64,000 nt of DNA, taken from contig NZ_JBEFLP010000002.1 of NCBI RefSeq assembly GCF_040149665.1, forward strand, positions 491,783-555,782. The letters are read 5' to 3'. The position numbers and the translations under genes were made by a program. Shown here one piece after another: positions 42,264-51,106 of the stretch. Position 1 is the stretch's first letter, and every line of letters begins with the position of its first letter. The DNA is from Sulfitobacter sp. HNIBRBA3233. GTDB lineage: Bacteria > Pseudomonadota > Alphaproteobacteria > Rhodobacterales > Rhodobacteraceae. The notes below the pieces were generated by a model. That model was not told where the DNA came from, did no database searches, and was given only the letters and a program-made list of their open reading frames with translations.

Positions 42264-43431
42264 TTGGTAGTCTCCTTATTGGAATTTCTGGGGTGGCACT
42301 GGAACAGATCTGTTCCAGTGCCGGGCGTTTGCCTTGACCGTGGGTTTCACGCACACCCGGCGTGGGACGGTCATTGCGTAAATCTATCTGGATATCCGGG
42401 GCGGCCATTGCGCGCATCAAGGCGGCATAGGTCATCTGGAAGCGCAATTCCGACCCTGCGCGATAGGTCTTGTCTTTCGTGCCGACCACAAGATGGTCAC
42501 TCGTTGCGCCGACAAAGGAACTCCTGGCCGGCATCGTAAGGCCGGTCGCGTCCGTGTCCTGATGCCCCAGCGCGAGAACCAGCCGCGTGATCGGGGAGGT
42601 ATTCGGAAGAAGCCGTATTCCCGCCAGGACCGGGTCGGCGAAAGAGACGGGCGGGCAGGCGGGTTCGGCGTCCGTCTCGATAACCTCGGCGACCAGCGTA
42701 AAGGCATCCGTAAACATGCCGGCGATCTGATCGCCGGAAAGTGGGTCGACACCCAGAAGGATCGCTTCGCCGAGCCGCAGATCGTTGATCCTGCCGAAAG
42801 AGCGGTTCCCGACCGCCAGCGGCAGGTTGGCGGAGTTACCGCCCGAGACCGTCTGCAGGGCGCGGCCGGTCTGCTTTTCAACACCCTGCGCGAGAATTGA
42901 CAGGGCCTGCATTTTGGCAGGCGTCGGGGCAATACCGCCGAGGCAGGCGAAATTGGCACCAATGCCCCTGAGCGTCACACCGGGTGTGTCGACCACCAGC
43001 TGCGCCATGTCGGCGAGGTCCTGGGGCATGATCCCTTCGCGGTGGTCACCCATCTCGACCATCAGGATGATGCCGTGAACCGTGTCTTGCCGGATTGCGG
43101 CAGCGGCGAGCGCCACGACCAGAGCGGCCTGTGTGTTGTAGCTGGCCTCGCAGACGCGCACGACATCATCCACCTGGCTTAGCATGGGGGTGCGGATCAG
43201 GGTGATCGGACAGACGAGCCCAGCCCGGCGCAGCCGCTTCACGTTGCTCAAACGCGCGTCGGCAAGGCCCGCGGCACCGCCGTCAAGCATGGCGCGCGCG
43301 ATCGCGGGATGCCCGCGAACGGCTTTTGTCACCGCACTCACCCGGACGCCGCGCGCCTTCAGCAACCCCACGGCGGTCCTGCTGTTGTGGCGGATTTTGC
43401 CCAAGTCTACTTCGATGCGCGGATTGGTCAT
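42154..43431 (-). CDS. PLP-dependent amino-acid racemase (alanine/ornithine racemase fold)
   Basis: The 425-residue frame has the alanine-racemase N-terminal TIM barrel with PLP lysine Lys36 in VSAVTKAVRGHPA, then GMNF-type barrel strands (VEMGDHREGIMPQDL) and SGGNSANLPLA. It resembles the YhfX/Orr group that racemises amino acids other than alanine. The enzyme proper seems to end near residue 360; the last 65 or so residues read through the ribosome site and first half of the small gene at 42069 and look non-native. It overlaps the DUF1611 gene by 4 bases, so the pair is coupled. Confidence 0.8.
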   Translation of the reverse strand: MTNPRIEVDLGKIRHNSRTAVGLLKARGVRVSAVTKAVRGHPAIARAMLDGGAAGLADARLSNVKRLRRAGLVCPITLIRTPMLSQVDDVVRVCEASYNTQAALVVALAAAAIRQDTVHGIILMVEMGDHREGIMPQDLADMAQLVVDTPGVTLRGIGANFACLGGIAPTPAKMQALSILAQGVEKQTGRALQTVSGGNSANLPLAVGNRSFGRINDLRLGEAILLGVDPLSGDQIAGMFTDAFTLVAEVIETDAEPACPPVSFADPVLAGIRLLPNTSPITRLVLALGHQDTDATGLTMPARSSFVGATSDHLVVGTKDKTYRAGSELRFQMTYAALMRAMAAPDIQIDLRNDRPTPGVRETHGQGKRPALEQICSSATPEIPIRRLPIGKAHENKPVQSAGCQTGNAARQDIPHRQGHGRGRS

Positions 43432-44609
43432 ATCGCCGCCAGGGGTGTCCCCCGCTGAAGGTCGGGATAGGCATCGACGATCATCGCCCCCATCTGCGCC
43501 ACGGGGCGGCTGAGCGCGTCGGTCACGGGCAGCCCCAGCTCTTGGGTTTGGACGGCAATCGTGTCTGTGATCTCGGCGTCGGACATGCCCTCGTGGTTGA
43601 GCGTGACGCCGATGACCTTGGTGTCGGCGAACGCCTCGATCAAGGCGATCTCACTGGCTGGTGTGGGCATTGGCATGTCGGGGAAATCGCAGCGATGGGC
43701 GCGTTTCGGTGCGTGCTGGAGGATGACCGCGTCCGGCTGGCTGCCGCGCAGGATAAAGGCCGATGTGCAGAAAGCCGGATGGCTCAGCGCGCCTTGGCCC
43801 TCGATCAGGATCACATCGGGCTGCTCTGCCTCGGCGGCGGCGACAATCGCGCCTTCCAGTTCGCCGCAGCAGAATTGCGGCGGTACGGCGTCCAGCGCCA
43901 CACCGTATTTCGCGCCCTGCATCAGGCCCGTCTGGCCGGTGCCGACCAGAACGGTCTTGATGCCCTGTGCATTCAGCGCCCGGGCCAGGACAGTCGCGGT
44001 CGTCCGCTTCCCGATGGCGCAATCGGTCCCGAGAATGGCGATACGCAGCGCCGCGACCTTTGCGACGCGGCCATCGAACAGGCGCATGTCCTTGCTGGAT
44101 TTGGGCCGCCGGATATCGCGGATCGTGACCCCTTTGTCCGAGGCCGCGCCCGCAATTTCCGCGTCGTCGCTGAGGAATTCGTGCAGGCCGCTGACGATGT
44201 TCATACCGCGTGCGATTGCATCCAGCACGACACCGCGATCTGAGGGCGATAGCCGCCCGGTCGAGGGGGCCATGCCGTAGATCAGGGTCTCCGGTGACGC
44301 GCTCTGATGCGCCACGGCCTCAGCCAGGTCCTTGACGATGGGTATGTGGTTCATCGCGGCATCCAGAACCAGACCGCTGTCGCACCCCGCATGATCGCTG
44401 TCGATGACACAGAGGATCCGGTACGCCTCCGAATGACGGACGAGACCGTTGGCCGTCTTCCCGTCGATCTTGGCGAAGTTGCCCTCGCAGTAAACGACCG
44501 CTGTAGGCTGCACAGGGATCCGGGTGACAGAGGCACTGTCAGAGGGAGAGGCCTGTGCCCCCTTGAGCGGAAGCCGGATGGTATCTGGAGATTGAAATTC
44601 GGTTGTCAT
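43428..44609 (-). CDS. DUF1611 P-loop protein (DgcN-like)
   Basis: The 393-residue protein has an N-terminal Rossmann-like domain and a C-terminal P-loop domain with GTDCAIGKRTTATVLARAL, VLVGTGQTGLMQGAKYGV and a Walker-B-like DVILIEGQGALSHPAF. This is the DUF1611 family; one member, DgcN, was reported as a D-glutamate N-acetyltransferase acting with the epimerase DgcA. Here the partner is a racemase-fold enzyme with an overlapping start, which supports a D-amino-acid conversion role. The start at 44609 has AAGGA nine bases upstream; the longer frame covers spacer sequence. Confidence 0.8.
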   Translation of the reverse strand: MTTEFQSPDTIRLPLKGAQASPSDSASVTRIPVQPTAVVYCEGNFAKIDGKTANGLVRHSEAYRILCVIDSDHAGCDSGLVLDAAMNHIPIVKDLAEAVAHQSASPETLIYGMAPSTGRLSPSDRGVVLDAIARGMNIVSGLHEFLSDDAEIAGAASDKGVTIRDIRRPKSSKDMRLFDGRVAKVAALRIAILGTDCAIGKRTTATVLARALNAQGIKTVLVGTGQTGLMQGAKYGVALDAVPPQFCCGELEGAIVAAAEAEQPDVILIEGQGALSHPAFCTSAFILRGSQPDAVILQHAPKRAHRCDFPDMPMPTPASEIALIEAFADTKVIGVTLNHEGMSDAEITDTIAVQTQELGLPVTDALSRPVAQMGAMIVDAYPDLQRGTPLAAI

Positions 44610-44680
44610 GGTTTTTTCCTTTTGCTGGCGAGACTGTCGCCGCAGCCGTGGGGCACGGCCGAGGCGCCGCTGCCGATCGC

Positions 44681-45508
44681 TTACTTCTGAAAAACGCACA
44701 GACCTTTGGATTTCTGGAAGTTCCTGTTGCACTCCCAACGGTTTCCGGACCTGTTGAGATGGGCATTCTCGGGGATCTCTATCTCTTCGCAGCCTGTTTC
44801 GGTGGACCTGTAGCCCCGCTGGCATTTCCATCCCTTGCCGTAGGTCGCATCGTCGAAATATGCGAACTCGGGGATGTCTACAGCCGCGCACCGGTTGCCT
44901 TTTTCGACATAGCCACGCTCGCAGGACCACGGTCGGCCATAGCGGGATCCGTTCAGGTATCCGTTGGCCGGAACCGCAATGGCCTCGCAAATGTCACCGA
45001 TCGCCTCGAACCCGCGGTCACACTCCCAGGCGGAGCCATTTGACGTCTCCACCAGATAGGCGTTTTCGGGAACGACCAGTTCGCGGCATTTGTCGTCGGT
45101 CTCGAAGTATCCGCGCTTGCATTGCCAACGTTCGCCGGAGGGCTCCAGATATGCCCCTTCGGGGACGACCACGGCGACGCAGGCCGTGTCACCTTCGTTG
45201 TGAAACCCGTGAAGACATTCCCATCCAGACCCATAGGAGCGTTTTGTCGGATAGGCATTTTCCGGTATCACGACGGCCGCGCAGTCTTCTCCGACCAGCC
45301 GATACCCGACGTCGCAGTCCCATCCCTCGCCATAGCTGTTGGCGCTGGCGTTTTCCGGAATGGTTTGTCCGACCGCAGGCAGTCCGAGCAGAAGCAGCGC
45401 GAAGACAGGCCCGAAGACGAAGGCCCAAAATCTACGGGGGGCTGCCAGTACGGATGTCGCGCAGGGTTTCCGGGGCAGGTGCGGCGCTGCGTCCGGATTA
45501 TGATCCAT
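44681..45508 (-). CDS. exported protein of seven cysteine-pair repeats
   Basis: The 275-residue protein has an N-terminal hydrophobic signal or anchor (FWAFVFGPVFALLLLGLPAVG) and then seven tandem units of about 32-36 residues. Each follows the plan VPENAYL-x(3-6)-YGxGWECxRGY-x(5)-GDxCxAI with two cysteines, an aromatic-Gly pair and PENA-like start; examples are NGSAWECDRGFEAIGDICEA and YGKGWKCQRGYRSTETGCEE. The cysteine pairs suggest one disulfide per repeat in the periplasm or outside. I do not recognise a characterised family. The ATG at 45508 overlaps the end of the upstream gene by 11 bases. Confidence 0.75.
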   Translation of the reverse strand: MDHNPDAAPHLPRKPCATSVLAAPRRFWAFVFGPVFALLLLGLPAVGQTIPENASANSYGEGWDCDVGYRLVGEDCAAVVIPENAYPTKRSYGSGWECLHGFHNEGDTACVAVVVPEGAYLEPSGERWQCKRGYFETDDKCRELVVPENAYLVETSNGSAWECDRGFEAIGDICEAIAVPANGYLNGSRYGRPWSCERGYVEKGNRCAAVDIPEFAYFDDATYGKGWKCQRGYRSTETGCEEIEIPENAHLNRSGNRWECNRNFQKSKGLCVFQK

Positions 45509-45851
45509 CCAGATCAAGCTCCGCCAGGCAGGCCTCTGCGAGGAAGCGGTCTGGCTTGTCTGTACCCGGATGGGTCGCCCAACCTGTATCCATCATCGCA
45601 TTGCGGCGCTCATAGCCCGAAAGATCCTGAAGAACAGCGAGCTTGCCCATGCGTCTTGGATCGGTCGCGGAAGCGTCGACGCAGACCGGCACCATCGCAA
45701 GTGTGACCTCTTCGGTCGCCATGTCCGCGGCTCTGGTTTGCGCGGTCCCGCTGGTGATCCAGCCGCCCCACGAAAAGCCGACGATAGAAATCGCAATCGC
45801 GCCAACCGCTGCACCGAAGAGGAAGGGTTTCGTCCATTCTGGAAAAGTCAT
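45498..45851 (-). CDS. small single-pass membrane protein, unknown function
   Basis: The 117-residue protein starts MTFPEWTKPFLFGAAVGAIA with one membrane helix (FLFGAAVGAIAISIVGFSWGGWIT), leaving most of the chain outside. The exported part contains two cysteines (VPVCVDA, AEACLAE) and a MGKLAVLQDLSGYERRNAMM segment. The pattern recurs in alphaproteobacteria as an uncharacterised membrane protein. AAGGA lies nine bases before the ATG at 45851. It is transcribed with the cysteine-repeat protein, which it overlaps. Confidence 0.7.
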   Translation of the reverse strand: MTFPEWTKPFLFGAAVGAIAISIVGFSWGGWITSGTAQTRAADMATEEVTLAMVPVCVDASATDPRRMGKLAVLQDLSGYERRNAMMDTGWATHPGTDKPDRFLAEACLAELDLDGS

Positions 45852-46457
45852 CTGTGATCCTTTGACGGAGAAAGCGCCGCCTCGCTGTTTTTCCGCTGAC
45901 AAGGTATTGTGTCAGGGTCGTACCCCTGTCGCGTTGCGCGACGGGGGCTGTTCGATCTCGGTCGTACTGCATGAAGGTCTGGGGCCGCGATCACGGCTTG
46001 GATCACCGCGCGGACACTCGGGCCGTGCGCGGTGGCATCGGCAGCCTTCCCAAAAATCAGATCCGTGCTAGGGAATCTGACGCCTGATTTTCATGATATT
46101 AGGTTGTGGTTCACTTCGGCTGGCAGTGCGCCTGTGCGGAAGGAGAGGACAACTCGTCTAAGTCCTACCTAACCTCTTTGGGCCGGGAATACAACGTCAG
46201 CGGATCGAAGTGCGCTCTGAAGACGGTGCCGCATCGCAAAGGCAGCGGGGCCGAGCCCGACGCGCAGCGCAGGGTCGGTCGGATTGGACTTAGGCCAGCG
46301 ATAGGGGCGGTGCGGGGCCAAGCGGCATCTTGGCATGGTCACTGTCGGGAGTACGGTTTGGGAGCGGAGGTCGGGCCAATAGCTGTAAAGACAGCCGATA
46401 TCCGATCACCCGAAGGTCACGGGCGTAAAGGCTGCCCGCGTGGGCGCCTTTGTCGAT
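45852..46457. other. 606-base intergenic region
   Basis: Apart from the hairpin at 46053-46091 I see no gene. Forward frames lack ribosome sites and protein-like composition. The left end carries the promoter of the reverse membrane-protein gene. Confidence 0.45.
46053..46091 (-). terminator. nested inverted repeat downstream of the BLUF gene
   Basis: Outer arms AAAATCAG / CTGATTTT enclose an inner CAGATCC / GGAATCTG pairing (one bulge). On the reverse strand the inner stem is followed by ATTTTT, as in an intrinsic terminator for transcripts from 46922 downward. Confidence 0.5.
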
Positions 46458-46922
46458 CTAGGTCGCTGCGGTGGAAACCGACTGACCCTTCCTGCTGCCC
46501 TGCGAGAAACTTTGAAATACTTCCCGTGCGAGCAGCAAAGCCAGATTTCCACCTTCGGCTGTATTGCTCTCACCGGTTGTCAGGTCAGCAAGGGAGTTGA
46601 GCTGATTGCCGCTGTGCAGGCCAACCTCGTCCGGTCCGGCGTAGCCCATGGCCCAGGATGGAAAAGCGCGGGTTTCAGCCTCGACTTCCCACATCAGCGA
46701 AATGCCTGAATGCCGCGGATCGCGCAGGATGCGCCCATAGCAATTCCGGACGAGGGTGCGCTCGCCTTCCAGTACCTGGAAGAACAATCTGTCATGATAC
46801 ATCAGCACCCCGGTAATATCGTCACGGGTATTGTTTCGCTTCGAGACGGTCAGAATATCGGAGAGCAGCGCATCCACCAGCGCCGTTTCCGACGCGCTGA
46901 CGTATGCAATTTGATAGGCCAA
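46458..46922 (-). CDS. BLUF-domain blue-light photosensor
   Basis: The 154-residue protein is a short single-domain BLUF flavoprotein. The flavin-switch residues match AppA spacing exactly: Tyr7 (QIAYVSA), Asn31 (RNNTRDDITG) and Gln49 (LFFQVLEGER), with Trp and Met in the FPSWAMGYAG strand. Blue light would rearrange the FAD hydrogen-bond network and change the C-terminal helices (LLLAREVFQSFSQG). No output domain is fused, so it must act through a partner protein. No photosynthesis gene is in the window, and the neighbours give no hint of the partner. Confidence 0.88.
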   Translation of the reverse strand: MAYQIAYVSASETALVDALLSDILTVSKRNNTRDDITGVLMYHDRLFFQVLEGERTLVRNCYGRILRDPRHSGISLMWEVEAETRAFPSWAMGYAGPDEVGLHSGNQLNSLADLTTGESNTAEGGNLALLLAREVFQSFSQGSRKGQSVSTAAT

Positions 46923-47462
46923 AGGTCATTTCCTTTTCGTTGGGTCTTGGGCGCACCGGATGGCAGCGCGGCATTGCTTGCAGACATCGGAGGCTCAGAT
47001 ACGGTTCGGAAGAAGGGGGGGGGGTATTTCGCACGCAAGATCATCGTGCGGTGTCTCTCGGGCAATCCAGGAGACTTTCGGCCCTACCTTGAAGGCGCTC
47101 TTTTATCCACAGCTAGCAGGTTTTCGCAGGAATGTCCCAATCTAAATCGTGAAGGCCCCAAAATAGCCGCGCAAGGAAAAGAAACCGAAAGCGCGGCAGC
47201 CTTCCGGATCCGCGCTGAGCGAGCGCGGCAAGCCAAGCGGCCGGTACGGATGCCGCACCGGGGGTTTCGCATTCCCGTCATTCGTGCTTCTGTCACCATC
47301 TCGAAGCTTGAGTGGAATTAAGACTATTACCTTGGGTTGGCGGCTTCGTTCATTCTTTGCGAACTTGGTCCCGGCGGGTGGCTGGCGTCTGATGGCCCTG
47401 TCAGGCGCAGGGCGGCAGCCGGTCAAAGCGACGGCGATTTCCACGAGGGTTGGAGGCAAGCA
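46923..47462. other. 540-base intergenic region before the mla operon
   Basis: It lies between the start of the reverse BLUF gene and the forward mla operon and should hold both promoters. A TTATCCACAG-type sequence at about 47104-47113 resembles a DnaA box by eye, but alone it is not an origin. No gene is recognised. Confidence 0.4.
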
Positions 47463-48599
47463 ATGGTTCAGACAGGCGAGGATAGATCCCGCGACCAGTC
47501 CTCAGATGTTGCCGCCACCGCCACGCTGGAAGACGGGCGGCTGATCCTGTCCGGGCGTCTGTTGATCGACACGGTCGCGACCCTGAACCACGACGGCCAG
47601 CGGGTCGACGCGATCGATATCGCCGAGGTCAGCCAAATGGACACCGCCGGCGCGTGGTATGTTGTCGATGCGCAAAGGCGCATGACCGACGATACCGACG
47701 ATGTTGCGATCCTCGGTGCCGACGACATGCAGCAACAGCTGATCGAGGTGGTCCGCCGGAACATGCCGCCCGACGACACCGGGCCGGCAAAACGCAAGTC
47801 GCTCGCGGACCGGGTCGAGGCGCTGGGTCGCAAGACGGCAGCCAGCGCGCAGATTGCCGTCGAATTGACCAGCTTTCTGGGGCAGGTCATCGCGGCGCTG
47901 GGCAGCATGGTGATCCATCCCCGTCGCCTGCGCCTGACCTCGCTCGTGCATCACATGCAGGAGGTTGGATGGAACGCCATTCCGATCGTCGCGCTGATGT
48001 CTTTCCTGATCGGCGTGGTGCTGGCCTTTCAGGGCTCGGTGCAGCTTCGCCAGTTCGGGGCCGAGGTCTTTGTTGTCGATCTCATCGCTATTTCTGTCCT
48101 GCGTGAACTGGGCATCCTGCTGACCGCCATCATCGTCGCGGGGCGCTCGGGGTCGGCCTATACGGCCGCGATCGGGTCGATGAAGATGCGCGAGGAGGTC
48201 GATGCGATGCGCACCATCGGCCTCGATCCCATCGATATCCTCGTGGTGCCGCGGGTGCTGGCGCTGATCCTGATGTTGCCGGTCCTCGGCTTGATCTCGG
48301 ATCTGTCGGGGCTGGTGGGTGGCGCCATTATGTCGTGGATCGAACTGGGCGTGTCACCTGCCGTCTTTCAGGCACGGCTGGTCAGCAACACGGATGTCTG
48401 GCACTTTCTGGCGGGCATGATCAAGGCGCCCTTCTTTGCGATGATCATCGGCATCATAGGCTGCTATGAAGGGCTGAAGGTGGGGGGCAACGCCGAGTCA
48501 CTGGGTCGGCTGACATCGACATCGGTTGTGCTGTCGATCTTCATGGTGATCGTGGCGGATGCCATTTTCTCGGTTGTTTTTGCGCTGATAGGAATCTGA
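47463..48599 (+). CDS. mlaE: MlaE-type lipid ABC permease with N-terminal STAS domain
   Basis: The 378-residue protein joins a STAS (MlaB-like) domain in residues 15-105 (LILSGRLLIDTVATLNHDG, SQMDTAGAWYVVDAQRR) to an MlaE permease with five to six helices (GWNAIPIVALMSFLIGVVLA, FVVDLIAISVLRELGILLTA, MRTIGLDPIDILVVPRVLAL). E. coli encodes MlaB and MlaE separately; the fused form is common in alphaproteobacteria. It moves phospholipids across the inner membrane with MlaF and the MCE protein. GGAGG precedes the ATG at 47463. It heads a four-gene operon with overlapping genes. Confidence 0.9.
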   Translation: MVQTGEDRSRDQSSDVAATATLEDGRLILSGRLLIDTVATLNHDGQRVDAIDIAEVSQMDTAGAWYVVDAQRRMTDDTDDVAILGADDMQQQLIEVVRRNMPPDDTGPAKRKSLADRVEALGRKTAASAQIAVELTSFLGQVIAALGSMVIHPRRLRLTSLVHHMQEVGWNAIPIVALMSFLIGVVLAFQGSVQLRQFGAEVFVVDLIAISVLRELGILLTAIIVAGRSGSAYTAAIGSMKMREEVDAMRTIGLDPIDILVVPRVLALILMLPVLGLISDLSGLVGGAIMSWIELGVSPAVFQARLVSNTDVWHFLAGMIKAPFFAMIIGIIGCYEGLKVGGNAESLGRLTSTSVVLSIFMVIVADAIFSVVFALIGI

Positions 48600-49387
48600 T
48601 GACCGACGCGGACCCGATCATCAAAGTACGCGGCCTGACCAAGGGCTTTGGCAGCCATCTGGTCCACGAAGGTCTGGACCTCGATGTGCGCCGGGGCGAG
48701 ATCATCGGAATCGTCGGCGGCTCGGGGACGGGGAAATCGGTGCTGCTCCAGCAGATTGTCGGTCTGCTGACGCCCGACAGCGGCAGCATCGAGGTATTCG
48801 GCCAGAGCGTTCAGGGCACGCCGCCCGAGCAATACAAGCAGTTGCGCCGCCGCTGGGGTGTGATGTTTCAGGACGGCGCGCTGTTCTCGTCCCTGACCGT
48901 GCGCCAGAATGTCGAGGCCCCGATGCGCGAGCAGCTGGACCTGCCCGACGCGCTGCGCGAGACGCTGGCGGGGATCAAGGTACGCATGGTCGGGCTGGAA
49001 GAAGTCGCGCACAGCAAGTTTCCGTCCGAGCTGTCGGGGGGTATGCGCAAGCGGGCGGGGTTCGCGCGCGCTATCGCCCTCGATCCCGAGATCGTGTTTC
49101 TGGACGAGCCGACGGCGGGGCTCGACCCGATCGGCGCCGCCGCCTTCGACACGCTGATCCGGAAATTGCAGACGACGCTGGGGCTAACCGTGTTTCTGGT
49201 GACGCATGACTTGGACTCTCTGCACGCAATCTGCGACCGTATCGCCGTGCTGGCCGAGAAAAAGGTGCTCGCGGTCGGGACAATGGCCGAACTGATGGAG
49301 GTGGATCACCCTTGGGTCCACGAGTATTTCCATGGCCCCCGTGCCCGTGCGGCGCTGAAAACAGAACAAGATGACAAGGTGCCGTAA
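48599..49387 (+). CDS. mlaF: MlaF-type lipid ABC transporter ATPase
   Basis: The 262-residue ATPase has Walker A GGSGTGKSVLLQQIVG, signature LSGGMRKRAGFARAIAL, Walker B EIVFLDEPTAGLDP and the H-loop in VFLVTHDLDSLH. The LSGGM signature is characteristic of MlaF. It drives lipid movement by the STAS-MlaE permease. The start overlaps the permease stop by one base (TGATG), and the end overlaps the MCE start. Confidence 0.92.
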   Translation: MTDADPIIKVRGLTKGFGSHLVHEGLDLDVRRGEIIGIVGGSGTGKSVLLQQIVGLLTPDSGSIEVFGQSVQGTPPEQYKQLRRRWGVMFQDGALFSSLTVRQNVEAPMREQLDLPDALRETLAGIKVRMVGLEEVAHSKFPSELSGGMRKRAGFARAIALDPEIVFLDEPTAGLDPIGAAAFDTLIRKLQTTLGLTVFLVTHDLDSLHAICDRIAVLAEKKVLAVGTMAELMEVDHPWVHEYFHGPRARAALKTEQDDKVP

Positions 49388-51102
49388 TGGAAACCCGCGC
49401 AAACTACATCCTGATCGGCGCCTTCACGCTGCTTGGCATCATCGGCAGCCTCGTATTTGCCGTGTGGCTGTCCAGCGTGCAGCTGGATCGCCAATATGCC
49501 TATTACGGGATCCTTTTCGAGGATGTGTCGGGGCTCGATTCATCGGGAGACGTGGTTTTCAACGGGATCAATGTCGGCCGCGTGATCGAGGTGCGGATCT
49601 ACGATCCGGACACCACCAAGGTCTATGTCGGGATCGAGGTCTATGCGACCACGCCGGTGCGCGAGAATACCGTCGCACAGCTCAGCTCGTCGGGTGTGAC
49701 GGGGGTGGCCTATATCTCGCTGAGCAACAAGAGCGCCGATGCGCCGCCACTGACCTCGGAAGACGGTATGCCGCCCATCATCCCGTCACGCCGCTCGACC
49801 GTGCGGCAGCTGGTCGAGGATGCGCCCGACCTTCTCAGCGAGGCAACGGACCTCATGAGACAGTTTCAGCAGATAGCGGGGCCGGAAAATCAGGCCTATG
49901 TGAAGAACATCCTTTCCAACCTGAGCGATGCCTCCGGCGGGCTGGACCGGGCGCTTGCCGATTTCTCCGAGATCACCAAGACCGTGGCGGATGCGACCGA
50001 ACAGATCGCCGGCTTCGGCGAACGGCTCGACACGCTGGGTGAGGCGGCGGGAACGACGTTGAGCAACGTTGACAATACGCTGGCTTCGGCAACGGGGGCG
50101 TTGGATTCTGCCAAGGCGGCGATCGACACCACGGATACCGCCATCGGCAGCGCGGGCGCCGCTTTTGCTCAGGCCGAGGCGATCATGCGCGATCAGGTGC
50201 CGCAGATCGTCGCGCAGATATCCCAGACGGTGGATGCGCTGAACCGGGCGGTTGCCGATGTCTCCGAGCGCTCTGTGACCACGCTTGACGGGTTCGACCG
50301 GACGGCGGCGCTTCTGAACGCCCGCTTGCAGGAGCTGGAGCAGACCTTGTCGGATGCCAGCACCTCCTTCACTTCCGTAACGGATGCGTCCGAGACCGTC
50401 AGTTCGCTGTTCGCGGGCGATGGCACGGTTCTGGTGGCGGAGGCGCGCGAGGTTCTGGCCAGCGCGCAAAGCGCGATCTCCACCATCGAGGCGGTCGTAA
50501 ATCAGGACGTGCCTGCCGTCGTCGAGGATATCCGCAGCGCGGTCTCTTCTGCCTCGGTCGCCGTGGATAATGCCGCGCGCGATCTCACTGATTTCACTGC
50601 GGGGCTGACACCCTTGACCGACGATACACGAACCGCCGTCAACGCGGCGACGGAGTGGTTCGAGCGCGCCAACAGCACGCTCACCAGCATCGACCGATCC
50701 GTGGTTGCGGCAGACCGCGCCCTGCGGTCGGCGGAAGTGGCCTTCGACAGTGCCGATGAGGTGATCTCGACCGATCTGGGGCCGGTGCTGGCCGATATTC
50801 GCGTGGCCACAGACCAGATCGGCGGTGCGGCCAGCCGGATATCGGAGGATCTGCCGCAGATTTCCACCGATCTGCGTGCATTGATCCGCCGCGCGGATGA
50901 TGTCGTCGCGCAGGTTCAGACGACGGTTTCCGCCGCCGCACCCGGCATCCGCGATTTTACCTCAAACGGCCTGAACGACCTTGGCCGGCTCAGCGCCGAA
51001 GCGCGCGCATTGGTCAATTCGCTCGAAACGCTGGTGCGCCGCATTGAAAGAGATCCTGCACGTTTCCTTCTGGATGACCGCGTGCCCGAATACCGGAGAT
51101 GA
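49387..51102 (+). CDS. mlaD: MCE-domain lipid-transfer protein (MlaD-like, long form)
   Basis: The 571-residue protein has an N-terminal membrane anchor (YILIGAFTLLGIIGSLVFAVWL) and one MCE domain at residues about 40-120 (YGILFEDVSGLDSSGDVVFNG, VGRVIEVRI, GVTGVAYISLS). The rest, about 430 residues, is helical and rich in Ala, Asp, Thr and Ser with repeated TxxTLDxAxxAxx-like phases, forming a long coiled structure in the periplasm. E. coli MlaD is only 183 residues; the long tail is more like Mce and PqiB/LetB-type bridges and could span toward the outer membrane. No soluble MlaC is encoded beside it. Confidence 0.88.
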   Translation: METRANYILIGAFTLLGIIGSLVFAVWLSSVQLDRQYAYYGILFEDVSGLDSSGDVVFNGINVGRVIEVRIYDPDTTKVYVGIEVYATTPVRENTVAQLSSSGVTGVAYISLSNKSADAPPLTSEDGMPPIIPSRRSTVRQLVEDAPDLLSEATDLMRQFQQIAGPENQAYVKNILSNLSDASGGLDRALADFSEITKTVADATEQIAGFGERLDTLGEAAGTTLSNVDNTLASATGALDSAKAAIDTTDTAIGSAGAAFAQAEAIMRDQVPQIVAQISQTVDALNRAVADVSERSVTTLDGFDRTAALLNARLQELEQTLSDASTSFTSVTDASETVSSLFAGDGTVLVAEAREVLASAQSAISTIEAVVNQDVPAVVEDIRSAVSSASVAVDNAARDLTDFTAGLTPLTDDTRTAVNAATEWFERANSTLTSIDRSVVAADRALRSAEVAFDSADEVISTDLGPVLADIRVATDQIGGAASRISEDLPQISTDLRALIRRADDVVAQVQTTVSAAAPGIRDFTSNGLNDLGRLSAEARALVNSLETLVRRIERDPARFLLDDRVPEYRR

Positions 51103-51106
51103 CACG

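Noticed and set aside
47100..47115. DnaA-box-like TTATCCACAG as a replication origin
   Set aside because: A single box without clustering, AT-rich unwinding region or origin-linked genes is not enough.
46710..47321. Forward ORF crossing the BLUF gene
   Set aside because: It is antisense to a clear BLUF domain and has no ribosome site or motif.
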